This document shows, piece after piece, positions 1 to 7,067 of a stretch of 7,334 nt of DNA. The stretch comes from an uncultured Bacteroidales bacterium (GTDB lineage: Bacteria > Bacteroidota > Bacteroidia > Bacteroidales > P3), in contig CAMWSI010000038.1 in the NCBI GenBank assembly GCA_947176875.1, forward strand, positions 1-7,334, given 5' to 3'. Position numbers and translations under genes: made by a program. Each line of letters starts with the position of its first letter. Within the stretch, counting starts at the first letter, position 1. The notes under the pieces are model-generated. The model saw only the letters and a program-made list of their open reading frames with translations. It was not told the origin of the DNA and did no database searches.

Positions 1-1
1 C

Positions 2-1372
2 ACCTTTGGCGGAAGCCTCTATTTCGGCGTCCTTAATGACGGCAGAATAAAAGGGCTCGCCGACATTCAATCGGATGCGGATTTCATCAGCGAAAAAATC
101 AAGGCCCATCTCGACCCTGTGCCACGTTTCCAAATGACGCCATACAAATCGAAAAACGGGAAAGCTTTTCTTGAAGTGGCCGTGGAAGCCGGAACGCTTT
201 CGCCTTACTATCTGTTTTTAGACGGCAGCCGCATGGCCTATCTTCGAATCGGCAATGAAAGCGTGCCGGCCGACGCACACCAACTTCAGGAATTGGTCCT
301 TCGGGGAACCGGCCGTTCCTGGGACGCGCTTGTGTCCGACATCAAACGGGAAGACAAAACCTTTCTTCTGTTTGCCGAAACCTATCAAAACCGCATCGGC
401 CAACCGTTCGAAGAAAAGTTCCTGAGTTCGTTCGGCCTAGTATCCCCCAACGGGTATCTCTCCAACGCCGGTTTACTCTATGCCGACGAATGTCCGGTGT
501 ATCAATCCAAAGTGTTTTGCACCCGCTGGAACGGCCTTAAAAAGGATGACGCCCTCAATGACGCCGAATTTCAAGGCAACATCCTGAGACTTCTGCAAAA
601 CAGCCTTGATTTCATCAAAGCCAATACGGCTAAACGCTGGTACAAACTGCCGACCTATCGCCTCAACTTCCCGGAATATTCGGAAAGGGCCATCACCGAG
701 GCGATTGTCAATCACCTGGTACATCGCCAATATACCATTGTGGGCGGCGAACTTCATATTGACATATACGATGACCGCATCGAGTTTGTATCTCCAGGGG
801 GCATGTTGGACGGCACGTTGATTCAAAACCTAGATATATCAGCCGTTGGATCTCTTAGACGCAACCCTATATTGGCCGACGCCCTTTCCCATCTCGACCT
901 GATGGAGAAACGAGGTTCCGGATTAGGCAGAATCATGACGCTTACCGCACAACTCATTACCTACACGGACAACAAGCGCCCATATTTCCGTTCAAGCCAG
1001 TCTATGTTCTATTCAATCATGCCGAATGTCAATTACGGACTGTCGGATAAAGACTTTGAAAAAATAGTGGACGACCGACGCCTCACGGATGCAGGGGCTT
1101 ACCCTGTAACGTACGGAACGAAACTTGAAATGGAAGAGCCTGCACCGGCAAGCGCACCAAAGCTTCCGGCCAAACGACTGGGAGCCACGGCGCAGAAAAT
1201 CATCGATGCCATGACCGATAATCCCTCGATTACCCGCGAAGCGCTGGCTGAAAAAACAGGGGTTGGCTTAGAGGCTATAAAAAAGCAACTTCAACGCCTC
1301 AGCGCACAAGGCCTCATAGCCCGTCAAGGCGCGAAAAAAAACGGGCGTTGGCTCGTACTGACCCCAAGATGA
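2..1372 (+). CDS. AlbA_2/Schlafen-type ATP-binding protein with C-terminal winged helix (5' end missing)
   Basis: The frame is open from base 2, so the gene begins before the window; the ATG-like GTG at 119 is internal, not the real start. 456 residues are visible. Residues 1 to about 80 match the later part of an AlbA_2 (Schlafen AAA_4, COG2865) domain, with the typical GGSLYFGV-NDG-IKGL pattern. Residues about 225-320 look like the HATPase_c_4 region: EAIVNHLVHRQY (Asn237, His241), an SPGG turn, RNP at 287-289 and EKRGSGLGRI from 302. Residues about 394-456 form a winged helix-turn-helix (ATAQKIIDAM...REALAEKTGV...LQRLSAQGLI). Family members are usually described as putative transcriptional regulators or RecG-like helicase-related proteins; the biochemical role is poorly defined. 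A run of 8 A (1334-1341) lies near the C-terminus. Codon use differs from the operon beside it (see findings). It faces the pilus operon tail to tail. Family assignment is solid; function is not known. Confidence 0.88.
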   Translation, partial: TFGGSLYFGVLNDGRIKGLADIQSDADFISEKIKAHLDPVPRFQMTPYKSKNGKAFLEVAVEAGTLSPYYLFLDGSRMAYLRIGNESVPADAHQLQELVLRGTGRSWDALVSDIKREDKTFLLFAETYQNRIGQPFEEKFLSSFGLVSPNGYLSNAGLLYADECPVYQSKVFCTRWNGLKKDDALNDAEFQGNILRLLQNSLDFIKANTAKRWYKLPTYRLNFPEYSERAITEAIVNHLVHRQYTIVGGELHIDIYDDRIEFVSPGGMLDGTLIQNLDISAVGSLRRNPILADALSHLDLMEKRGSGLGRIMTLTAQLITYTDNKRPYFRSSQSMFYSIMPNVNYGLSDKDFEKIVDDRRLTDAGAYPVTYGTKLEMEEPAPASAPKLPAKRLGATAQKIIDAMTDNPSITREALAEKTGVGLEAIKKQLQRLSAQGLIARQGAKKNGRWLVLTPR

Positions 1373-1380
1373 TTTGGCGA

Positions 1381-2433
1381 CTACAGATGCGAGATGATTT
1401 CGGGTAGCGAGGCGTCTTTCAGCAACACGGTTTTCGCGGGATCCAACAGATAGAAAACCGGCATGGCCGGCAAGGCGTAGAGCCGGTGCCGCTGAATGTC
1501 GCCGGGCGCATCGAAGCCCACTTGCCATCCGGCGGGCAGGCGATGTTTGGTACTGTCCCAGGCGGCGCGGTCGGCGTCGGCATAGACGGCCAAAACCGTG
1601 AGCCGCCCGTCGCGGATCGCCGCCGTTACCGACGGCGTCCGTTGCAGTTCGCCCAGTATTTCGGCGCAATGTTCGCAAAGCGGATCGTAAAAGACCAACA
1701 GCAGACGCTCCGCGGACGGCGTGCCGTAAAGCGTCTGCCTACGGCCGTCGCGCGTCAGATAAGCGAAGTCGGCCGCCGGCATCCCAGGCCGGTTCTTGCG
1801 TGCGGCCGACAGCAACCAAGCCGGACGCCGTTTTTCGAGCGCGTCCAGCACCGGCGCCCGCGTGATTTCTTCCAGAAACCAAATCAGATAGTCTTCCTGC
1901 CGCATGGGCGAATTGGGCTCATACAGATATTTTTCGGCCAATCCGGCCAAAAGCCGATAAGCGTCCGTATCGCGCTCCGCACATCGCATCAGCGCAACGA
2001 CGCCGGCCTGCGCGGCCGACGGTTCGGCATACGGAAACAACGAAAGAAAATCGACGAAATACTGTTCCATGAAATCGAGCCGCCGGCTACGGGTCGTGTC
2101 GGTAAAGTCCAGACCGTCCCAGAAATGCGCGAGCACGAAAGCGGCGCGCTCGGCCGGCGTCCGCAGAGCGGCCGGCACCTCCGGCATCGGCAGTTCGGGC
2201 AGACAATCGACCGGGACGGAAACGGACGCGGAAACGGAAGCCGCCGTATCGACCCGCGCGGACGGGCCGTCGGCCACCGCGACGGGCAAACCCACTCCCG
2301 CCACAGACTGACCCGAACCGGCCCGGCCGCCGCAAGCCCACAGACCGCCGGCTAAAAACAACCCGCCGCAGAACGCCGCCGCACGACGGCCTAAACCGCC
2401 TCTAAACGCCACGGCTTTCCGCTTATTCCACAT
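1381..2433 (-). CDS. DUF5106 / thioredoxin-like CxxC lipoprotein
   Basis: A 350-residue lipoprotein from the ATG at 2433. The N-terminus has basic residues, a hydrophobic stretch and a lipobox LWAC with Cys34. This start overlaps the end of the upstream pilus gene by 11 bp; a GTG at 2412 would also give a usable signal peptide with a 10-bp gap, and the longer in-frame reading from 2505 adds a polar extension that would bury the signal. After a low-complexity Val/Ser/Ala linker, residues about 85-225 match DUF5106 (HFWDGLDF at 103-110, KYLYEPNSPMR at 168-178). Residues about 235-350 are a thioredoxin/AhpC-TSA-like fold with CEHC at 253-256 after the strand LLLVFYDP, and a probable cis-proline in AMPVF (Pro325). 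The family suggests a periplasmic thiol-disulfide oxidoreductase or reductase. No acidic export motif follows the lipid Cys, so retention facing the periplasm is likely. Its place at the end of a pilus operon suggests, but does not prove, a role in disulfide handling of pilus proteins. Confidence 0.88.
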   Translation of the reverse strand: MWNKRKAVAFRGGLGRRAAAFCGGLFLAGGLWACGGRAGSGQSVAGVGLPVAVADGPSARVDTAASVSASVSVPVDCLPELPMPEVPAALRTPAERAAFVLAHFWDGLDFTDTTRSRRLDFMEQYFVDFLSLFPYAEPSAAQAGVVALMRCAERDTDAYRLLAGLAEKYLYEPNSPMRQEDYLIWFLEEITRAPVLDALEKRRPAWLLSAARKNRPGMPAADFAYLTRDGRRQTLYGTPSAERLLLVFYDPLCEHCAEILGELQRTPSVTAAIRDGRLTVLAVYADADRAAWDSTKHRLPAGWQVGFDAPGDIQRHRLYALPAMPVFYLLDPAKTVLLKDASLPEIISHL

Positions 2434-5400
2434 CGCGCACACAACGGATTCTATGCGAACCGGCTTGTCCCATCGTGGCCTGTCCCCCACCATCTTTGTT
2501 GACAAACACCCCGAAATAACGTGGATTTACCTTTTCGTTCTCGTAATACTCTTTCGAACACGACAACCATTTGCACCCCGTCCTTTCAAATATCCCGAGC
2601 CGCAGCATAATCGTCAGCTCTTTCTGGTTCGGCACGCGCCAGGTGCCCTTGTCCGTTCCGCCATATCCCCACTGGGTATATTCCTTGCAGAATTCATTGG
2701 CGGCGACGGAGGCCTCCCAAAGTTTCGCAAGATCACTTTCGGTCGCATCGCGATACCGCACCGGAACCGACTCTATACCTCCATAATAAGCCACGACACC
2801 GTTTTCGTCCACGCCAAGCCTTCCGCCGCCGACCACAATGTTTTTACAATCTTCGCCCGCATACTCGAAACGCCGGGCCGTCATGTTCCAGTCTTCGTTC
2901 ACTTTGTGAACCGGTATCGAACCGGTTCGCTCCGCCCTGAGCGACTTGCCGTCGTAATAGTCCAGATAAACCATGCGGCTGGCCGCATCGCCCCTATAGG
3001 CGGGCAATACCGGATCTTCCCGCAATACATTGCTGAAATTCACGCCGAGGTTACGGACGCAACGTACCTGCCACGGCATCCTCTCATTCGATACGGCCAA
3101 GTCACTGCTTGCGATGCCTTCCTCCGCCCAAATAATCTTTTGATCGCTGGAGGCATAGTGGTGGCGCGTCGCGTAACCCGCCGCATTATTCGCCGCCAAC
3201 TGTACGCCGAACTCCATAAGCGGCTTATCCAACGACCGCCGCCCCAGCACGATACGGAAATACTTGCCGCTCGTGGCCAAATACCATTTCAATTCTTCGC
3301 GGTCTATGCGCCCGTTCCCATTCTCATCGCGATTGCGGTTCAGGCAGGCGGCCATATATTCGTAAAATGCGTCGGCATCGGCCGGGTCGGTCAAAGCATT
3401 CGGCTTAAAGAAGTTAAAATAATTGCCCTCAATCGGACGTAAAGCGTAAACCGGATGCGTCGTGGCGGGCTTGCTCTCGTACTGTCGGCTGACAGTCGGC
3501 GTACGGGCCGCCGGCAGATACGAACGTCCGCCCACCTTGGTCACTTCCGGCAATATCTCGCCATGCCATTGCTTGCCGCTCGCGCCCATGGCCCCGCCGG
3601 TCAGATAATCCCATTCGTTCCAACGGCCATTGTCCGGATTCCATGCAGACTCCTTCCCATCGGCCAAAGGATATACATCCGACCAACGCATGTTCAGTCC
3701 GTAGCCTTCGTTCTCGCGCTCCACGCCCAACGCGGTCGTCATGGGCGCATACAAATCGTAATAGGTCTGGATCGAACGCTGGATAACCGTGTACTGCGGC
3801 GTCATATAGGTGCTCTGTTTATCCGCCGATATCCGCGCGTTTGTATTGAGATAGGCCACGCGGGCCGGCCGGTTGACATACGAACGCCAATTGCCGCTCA
3901 TCGACTCGTCGGGGCCGTCCTCATAAACGTACTCATTGACGAATACCGTGTACCAGCGTTCCGTCTTGGCCTCGGCCGGATCCGGATTCACTTCCGCCTG
4001 GCCGTCCTTATCGATACCGGGATGCCCTTTCACATCGCGCAAGTCGTCCAACGTCCACAAATTCTCATCCGACTCACCCGGATTTTCCTTATATACCGCC
4101 AGCAAATCCTCCGAAGGCGCGGGCTTGAACCGAATCCAATTGTAAAACCTGTTCTTCCGCAATTCATCCGTCTCGCCGGTTGGATAATCCGCGTAAGCCA
4201 GATGATGCACCGCATTGCCGTAAGGCGCACTGACAACCCATCGCAAGTTGTTCCGCTGGGCATTGGTCATCTTGATATTGAACACGCCATAATGCGCGTC
4301 CAGTTCCACGACATTCTCGCTGTCGAATACATCGCCTTCCGCACCGGGCTGGTTCTCGACCGTACCGCTCGTCGCCTCGAGCCCGATATGCTTCAGACCG
4401 TTGATCCGCACCTTGTATTCGTACCAATTGTTCCGGCGCACGTTGAAATCGCGCGCCAAAGAGTCGGCGCCGAACGCCTTTCCCTCGCAGTAACCCAGAT
4501 GAATCGCATAGGTGGCGTAACCGGTACGCAATACGGCTCCCTCCGGCGGCGTATCGTCCGGATGCGCCACCGGCGCCGCATCGATATCGAGTTCCGACAC
4601 ATAATAAGCCACTTCGGCCCTCAGTATAATATAGGTGGCGTAATTGTTCGTATTCACGCCTTTGCCGACGGGGCCGGGTTCAGGCACCCTGTCATCGCGG
4701 CAAAGGCTCTTGTAAATCCCCGTATTGCCGCCCGTACCGTCTTTCCACTCGCGGTCGCGGTCGGCATATTCCGCCACGCCTATGTCGCCTTGCTTTTTCA
4801 ATCCGGCATGCCTGTTCTCGAATTGGTAAAAATCAAATACATATTCGCCTTCTCCATCGCCTTTCTCAAAAATATGCGATACCGGCATCGTACCGTGATT
4901 GCCTTTATAATCCTCCCGTTTACCGTTACTGAAGTAAACGGAGACATCGGCCGAATTTTCAGACTTGCGCTCCTGCAGATAACTCATGACCGGCAGATTG
5001 CAGACCTGCCAGTCCAAAAGTTCCATCTTGACGTACTTGCCGGCCGTAACCGTAAAACGGTTGTAGGCGAACAGACGGCGCAGATGAATATAACCGCCCA
5101 GATCTTCTGTCATGCCCGTCCCTATCGTTACCGTTTCCGGATTGCCGTTTTCATCGCTCCAGCCGCCGGCCGGCGTGTCATCCGCAGTCCCCTTGTGGAA
5201 CGAGCCGGCCATCACGAACAGCCCGTCCGGCCTCACTTGGCCGGGTTGCGGCAGAACGGCGGAAATGCTCTTGTATTTCTCCCACGTATCGGCTTTCTGC
5301 AACAGCTTCGCCAAACACACGGTATCGCCGGTAGTGGACAATTGCTCGCTTACGCCGTAACTGTTCCAGACATTGGCCGCCGCCACGATATAACTTTCCC

Positions 5401-5749
5401 CCGACTTGGTCTTGATATCCTTGAGTTTCTGCGCGACATGCTCCGGAGAATCCGATTGCAGGCCGACAAACAGTTTTGCCGTACAGGCACCTGTTTTCAC
5501 ATTATAAATACCCACCCAAATATCCTCTATCCGCCGGGAACGTTCTTCCGATACGGGCGAACACAACTGAAACTGATTTTCCTCCATGGCCGGCATCGTC
5601 CATTTGAGAGACACCACGGCCTCCTCTCCCTCCGGCACCTGCCGGTACGACCGCTTGTCCTCATCAGGACGGCAAGCCGCCAACGCCAAAAAGACAAACC
5701 AGACCGACAGACCGGCGGATGTCTTGCAAATGAGACGCAACGTTTTCAT
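2423..5749 (-). CDS. Large DUF4906-type fimbrial lipoprotein, candidate pilus tip or adhesin subunit
   Basis: 1108 residues from the ATG at 5749, 7 bp after the upstream stop. An in-frame TTG at 5764 would add five residues (MNKRN) but the ATG is preferred. The signal peptide ends in a good lipobox LAAC (Cys26), followed by RPDEDK, an acidic stretch like the Bacteroidetes surface lipoprotein export signal. The N-terminal part (EAVVSLKW, then IEDIWVGIYNVKTG) resembles the first strands of fimbrillin-like and DUF4906 proteins. The middle is long, beta-rich and without a recognised enzyme motif. The C-terminal third contains an EF-hand-like loop (residues 808-819) and two modules that each end in RCVR (896-899 and 1102-1105); the second has WRVPNQKEL from 1037, as in DUF1566/FISUMP-like domains. 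The mature protein has 13 cysteines besides the lipid Cys. Size and position after the anchor and fimbrillin genes suggest a distal pilus subunit. DUF4906 is recalled from family resemblance; a profile search would confirm it. The tip role is an inference. Confidence 0.82.
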   Translation of the reverse strand: MKTLRLICKTSAGLSVWFVFLALAACRPDEDKRSYRQVPEGEEAVVSLKWTMPAMEENQFQLCSPVSEERSRRIEDIWVGIYNVKTGACTAKLFVGLQSDSPEHVAQKLKDIKTKSGESYIVAAANVWNSYGVSEQLSTTGDTVCLAKLLQKADTWEKYKSISAVLPQPGQVRPDGLFVMAGSFHKGTADDTPAGGWSDENGNPETVTIGTGMTEDLGGYIHLRRLFAYNRFTVTAGKYVKMELLDWQVCNLPVMSYLQERKSENSADVSVYFSNGKREDYKGNHGTMPVSHIFEKGDGEGEYVFDFYQFENRHAGLKKQGDIGVAEYADRDREWKDGTGGNTGIYKSLCRDDRVPEPGPVGKGVNTNNYATYIILRAEVAYYVSELDIDAAPVAHPDDTPPEGAVLRTGYATYAIHLGYCEGKAFGADSLARDFNVRRNNWYEYKVRINGLKHIGLEATSGTVENQPGAEGDVFDSENVVELDAHYGVFNIKMTNAQRNNLRWVVSAPYGNAVHHLAYADYPTGETDELRKNRFYNWIRFKPAPSEDLLAVYKENPGESDENLWTLDDLRDVKGHPGIDKDGQAEVNPDPAEAKTERWYTVFVNEYVYEDGPDESMSGNWRSYVNRPARVAYLNTNARISADKQSTYMTPQYTVIQRSIQTYYDLYAPMTTALGVERENEGYGLNMRWSDVYPLADGKESAWNPDNGRWNEWDYLTGGAMGASGKQWHGEILPEVTKVGGRSYLPAARTPTVSRQYESKPATTHPVYALRPIEGNYFNFFKPNALTDPADADAFYEYMAACLNRNRDENGNGRIDREELKWYLATSGKYFRIVLGRRSLDKPLMEFGVQLAANNAAGYATRHHYASSDQKIIWAEEGIASSDLAVSNERMPWQVRCVRNLGVNFSNVLREDPVLPAYRGDAASRMVYLDYYDGKSLRAERTGSIPVHKVNEDWNMTARRFEYAGEDCKNIVVGGGRLGVDENGVVAYYGGIESVPVRYRDATESDLAKLWEASVAANEFCKEYTQWGYGGTDKGTWRVPNQKELTIMLRLGIFERTGCKWLSCSKEYYENEKVNPRYFGVFVNKDGGGQATMGQAGSHRIRCVRDVE
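2432..2689 (-). other. Second RCVR-ended C-terminal module, DUF1566/FISUMP-like
   Basis: Residues 1021-1106 at the extreme C-terminus. It opens with Cys1021, has WRVPNQKELTIML from 1037, an inner pair Cys1059/Cys1064 (CKWLSC), and closes with RIRCVRD (Cys1103). The WR-P-x-x-x-EL and final RCVR pattern is typical of DUF1566/FISUMP-like (formylglycine-enzyme-related, C-type-lectin-like) domains on surface proteins. Confidence 0.6.
3053..3346 (-). other. First RCVR-ended C-terminal module of the DUF4906-type protein
   Basis: Residues 802-899. The module starts at Cys802, contains the EF-hand-like loop and EELKWYL, then a segment with HHYASS, and ends in QVRCVRN with Cys897. The order (opening Cys, E-L-x-W/x block, SS-like turn, closing RCVR) is the same as in the second module, which suggests an old internal duplication with strong divergence. 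No alignment score was computed. Confidence 0.5.
3293..3328 (-). other. EF-hand-like calcium-binding loop in the DUF4906-type protein
   Basis: Residues 808-819 read DENGNGRIDREE. This fits the 12-residue EF-hand loop: Asp at 1, Asn at 3 and 5, Gly at 6, Ile at 8, Asp at 9 and Glu at 12. It lies right after a Cys (802) that opens the first C-terminal module and before KWYL. Calcium binding is inferred from the pattern only. Confidence 0.7.
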
Positions 5750-5756
5750 GTTTCGC

Positions 5757-7067
5757 TTATTCAAAAGGCGGAATTTCTATGTCATCATGCTTCGTCCACG
5801 GACAGACCGTCGCTTGCAAGGCGACCGCATCGCCCTTGAACTCAACGGAAAGTTTCACTTCCGTATTCCTGAACAACGATTGCAGATAAGGCAGTTCCGC
5901 CGTATAAGTCATGGAAAGTCCCGTAGTATAAGCCGAATCCGGTTCCCACTCCCAAGTCTTGAACGTTACCAGATAATGCTGTACGCCGTCAGCCGACACA
6001 TACTTGCTTTCCGGCAAGTAATGAGACGGCGGAACCAACGTGTTCATCCCGTCTTTCGGATACATATAGTATTGTGAACCATTCGGATATTCATACCCGT
6101 AATCTTTATGCGAACCCTCTCCGCTTTTCGGCAAATCGTAGGCGGTCAGCCATTCGTAATCTTTCGGATCCGCACCGGCCTGACGCGTCTTCTGCGCCTC
6201 GGCGACCAGCCACTCCTTCCAATCGGCATACGCGCCCGACGGTTTCGTCGTTTCCCGCCAATTGTCGGCCACATGCGCCAACAGATAGGATTCCCCGGCC
6301 GCCACCGCCGAAATCTTCCAATCCCGGATCTGAATGTTAGCTGGCACCCTCGACGCGCTCGTATTCTTATACGAGAAAGAAAACTTGGTGACGGCGCGCA
6401 CAAGGTATAACGGTTTAGCCACACGGTAATAATGTACGTCCGACACCACCGGCAAGTCTTCCTTTTCCGGTACGTCAAGATCATAGACCGCGCTCATCGG
6501 AATCCACGCGGGCTTATCGCCCGCCGCCCAGGTAAAACGGTAATCCATCACGGGTACCTTGCCCGTGACATCCGGCCTGTAAGCGTCCGGTTCCCCCAAC
6601 GAGACGACCCGGCCGTCCGCATCCCGTATCTCGGCGATGTCGCAATTGGCAAACAGATAGACCTTCTTCTTTCTGCCGTCCGTTATCGCCAATGTCATGT
6701 CCTTGACACCTTCCGCAATCCCGTCATAGGCATAAAACTCATTGGCCTCCACCGTCCAGGCGCCACTCGGATCCTGAGAAACGATGACGACCCGCAACGT
6801 ATGCACCTGTTCGGCCTGTGCCGCCTGTTCGGCCTCCGAAGCCGCATGCGGATCGGAGGCGGCATAAACCGAAGGTGTTTCTCCGCTCAGGCCGCTGCCT
6901 CCGTCTATGGCGGCGTCTATGGCGGCGTCTATGGCGGCGACATTGAACCGTATGAACACCCGGTTATCCGGCGTGATGCGATACGGCTCCGCTTTCTGGC
7001 ACGACAAGGCCAAACAGCCAAGCACACACAACACGCCGGCAACGATATGTCTAAAAATCCGCGTCAT
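5757..7067 (-). CDS. Fimbrillin-fold (FimA/Mfa-type) lipoprotein, probable pilus shaft or accessory subunit
   Basis: 436 residues from the ATG at 7067, which overlaps the end of the FimB/Mfa2 gene by 17 bp. A signal peptide with hydrophobic core VAGVLCVLGCLALSC gives a likely lipid Cys23 (the lipobox ALSC is slightly unusual; Cys18 is less likely). The mature start shows the fimbrillin pattern: strand RVFIRFNV (36-43), then VHTLRVVIVS (88-96) and KKKVYLFANC. IPMSAVYDLDV, LVRAVTKFSFSYKN and the last strand VALQATVCPWTKHDDI also fit the two transthyretin-like domains of FimA/Mfa proteins, where the final strand often carries a V-x-PW motif. The loop between the first two strands is unusually long (about 44 residues) and made of repeats (see repeat entries). 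In P. gingivalis such proteins are lipidated, exported and cleaved by an Arg protease before strand exchange; whether that applies here cannot be seen. It could be the main shaft pilin or a minor FimC/FimE-like subunit. Confidence 0.8.
   Translation of the reverse strand: MTRIFRHIVAGVLCVLGCLALSCQKAEPYRITPDNRVFIRFNVAAIDAAIDAAIDGGSGLSGETPSVYAASDPHAASEAEQAAQAEQVHTLRVVIVSQDPSGAWTVEANEFYAYDGIAEGVKDMTLAITDGRKKKVYLFANCDIAEIRDADGRVVSLGEPDAYRPDVTGKVPVMDYRFTWAAGDKPAWIPMSAVYDLDVPEKEDLPVVSDVHYYRVAKPLYLVRAVTKFSFSYKNTSASRVPANIQIRDWKISAVAAGESYLLAHVADNWRETTKPSGAYADWKEWLVAEAQKTRQAGADPKDYEWLTAYDLPKSGEGSHKDYGYEYPNGSQYYMYPKDGMNTLVPPSHYLPESKYVSADGVQHYLVTFKTWEWEPDSAYTTGLSMTYTAELPYLQSLFRNTEVKLSVEFKGDAVALQATVCPWTKHDDIEIPPFE
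6806..6835 (-). repeat. Two copies of a 12-bp repeat at 18-bp spacing in the fimbrillin-like gene
   Basis: CCTGTTCGGCCT occurs at 6806-6817 and again at 6824-6835, separated by 6 bp. It encodes the Gln/Ala/Glu-rich stretch EAEQAAQAEQ (residues 78-87) directly before the second predicted strand. Together with the AAID repeats it accounts for much of the long inter-strand loop. Confidence 0.9.
6903..6938 (-). repeat. Three exact 12-bp tandem repeats in the fimbrillin-like gene
   Basis: The + strand reads GTCTATGGCGGC three times in a row with no mismatch. On the coding strand this gives AAID three times (residues 44-55), just after the first predicted beta strand of the mature protein. The unit is a multiple of three, so change in copy number would alter length but not frame. 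Confidence 0.95.

Noticed and set aside
119..121. GTG at 119 as the start of the AlbA_2 gene
   Set aside because: The frame is open upstream to base 2 and the upstream residues continue the AlbA_2 domain pattern, so the start is off the window.
1334..1341. Run of 8 A as a phase-variation switch in the AlbA_2 gene
   Set aside because: It encodes part of a normal K-K-N stretch near the C-terminus; a slip would change only the last residues. No sign of a disrupted frame.
1459..1476. Small CCGGC-ATG-GCCGG hairpin as a terminator for the + strand gene
   Set aside because: No T-run follows and it lies within the opposite coding gene; GCCGGC-rich words are common in this sequence.
3998..4035. Second EF-hand-like loop (IDKDGQAEVNPD) in the DUF4906-type protein
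   Set aside because: The Glu at loop position 12 is missing and the segment is Pro-rich, so the match is poor.
5762..5764. TTG at 5764 as the start of the DUF4906-type gene
   Set aside because: ATG at 5749 is a stronger start codon, follows the previous stop by 7 bp and gives a clean signal peptide.
3455..5839. A 794-codon open frame on the + strand opposite the DUF4906-type gene
   Set aside because: Its codons lie exactly opposite the codons of the real gene. In that register stops appear only where the sense gene uses TTA, CTA or TCA, which it nearly never does. The translation is Arg/Ile/His-rich with no domain. The same holds for 2453-3442, 1486-2355 and 6432-7070 on the + strand.
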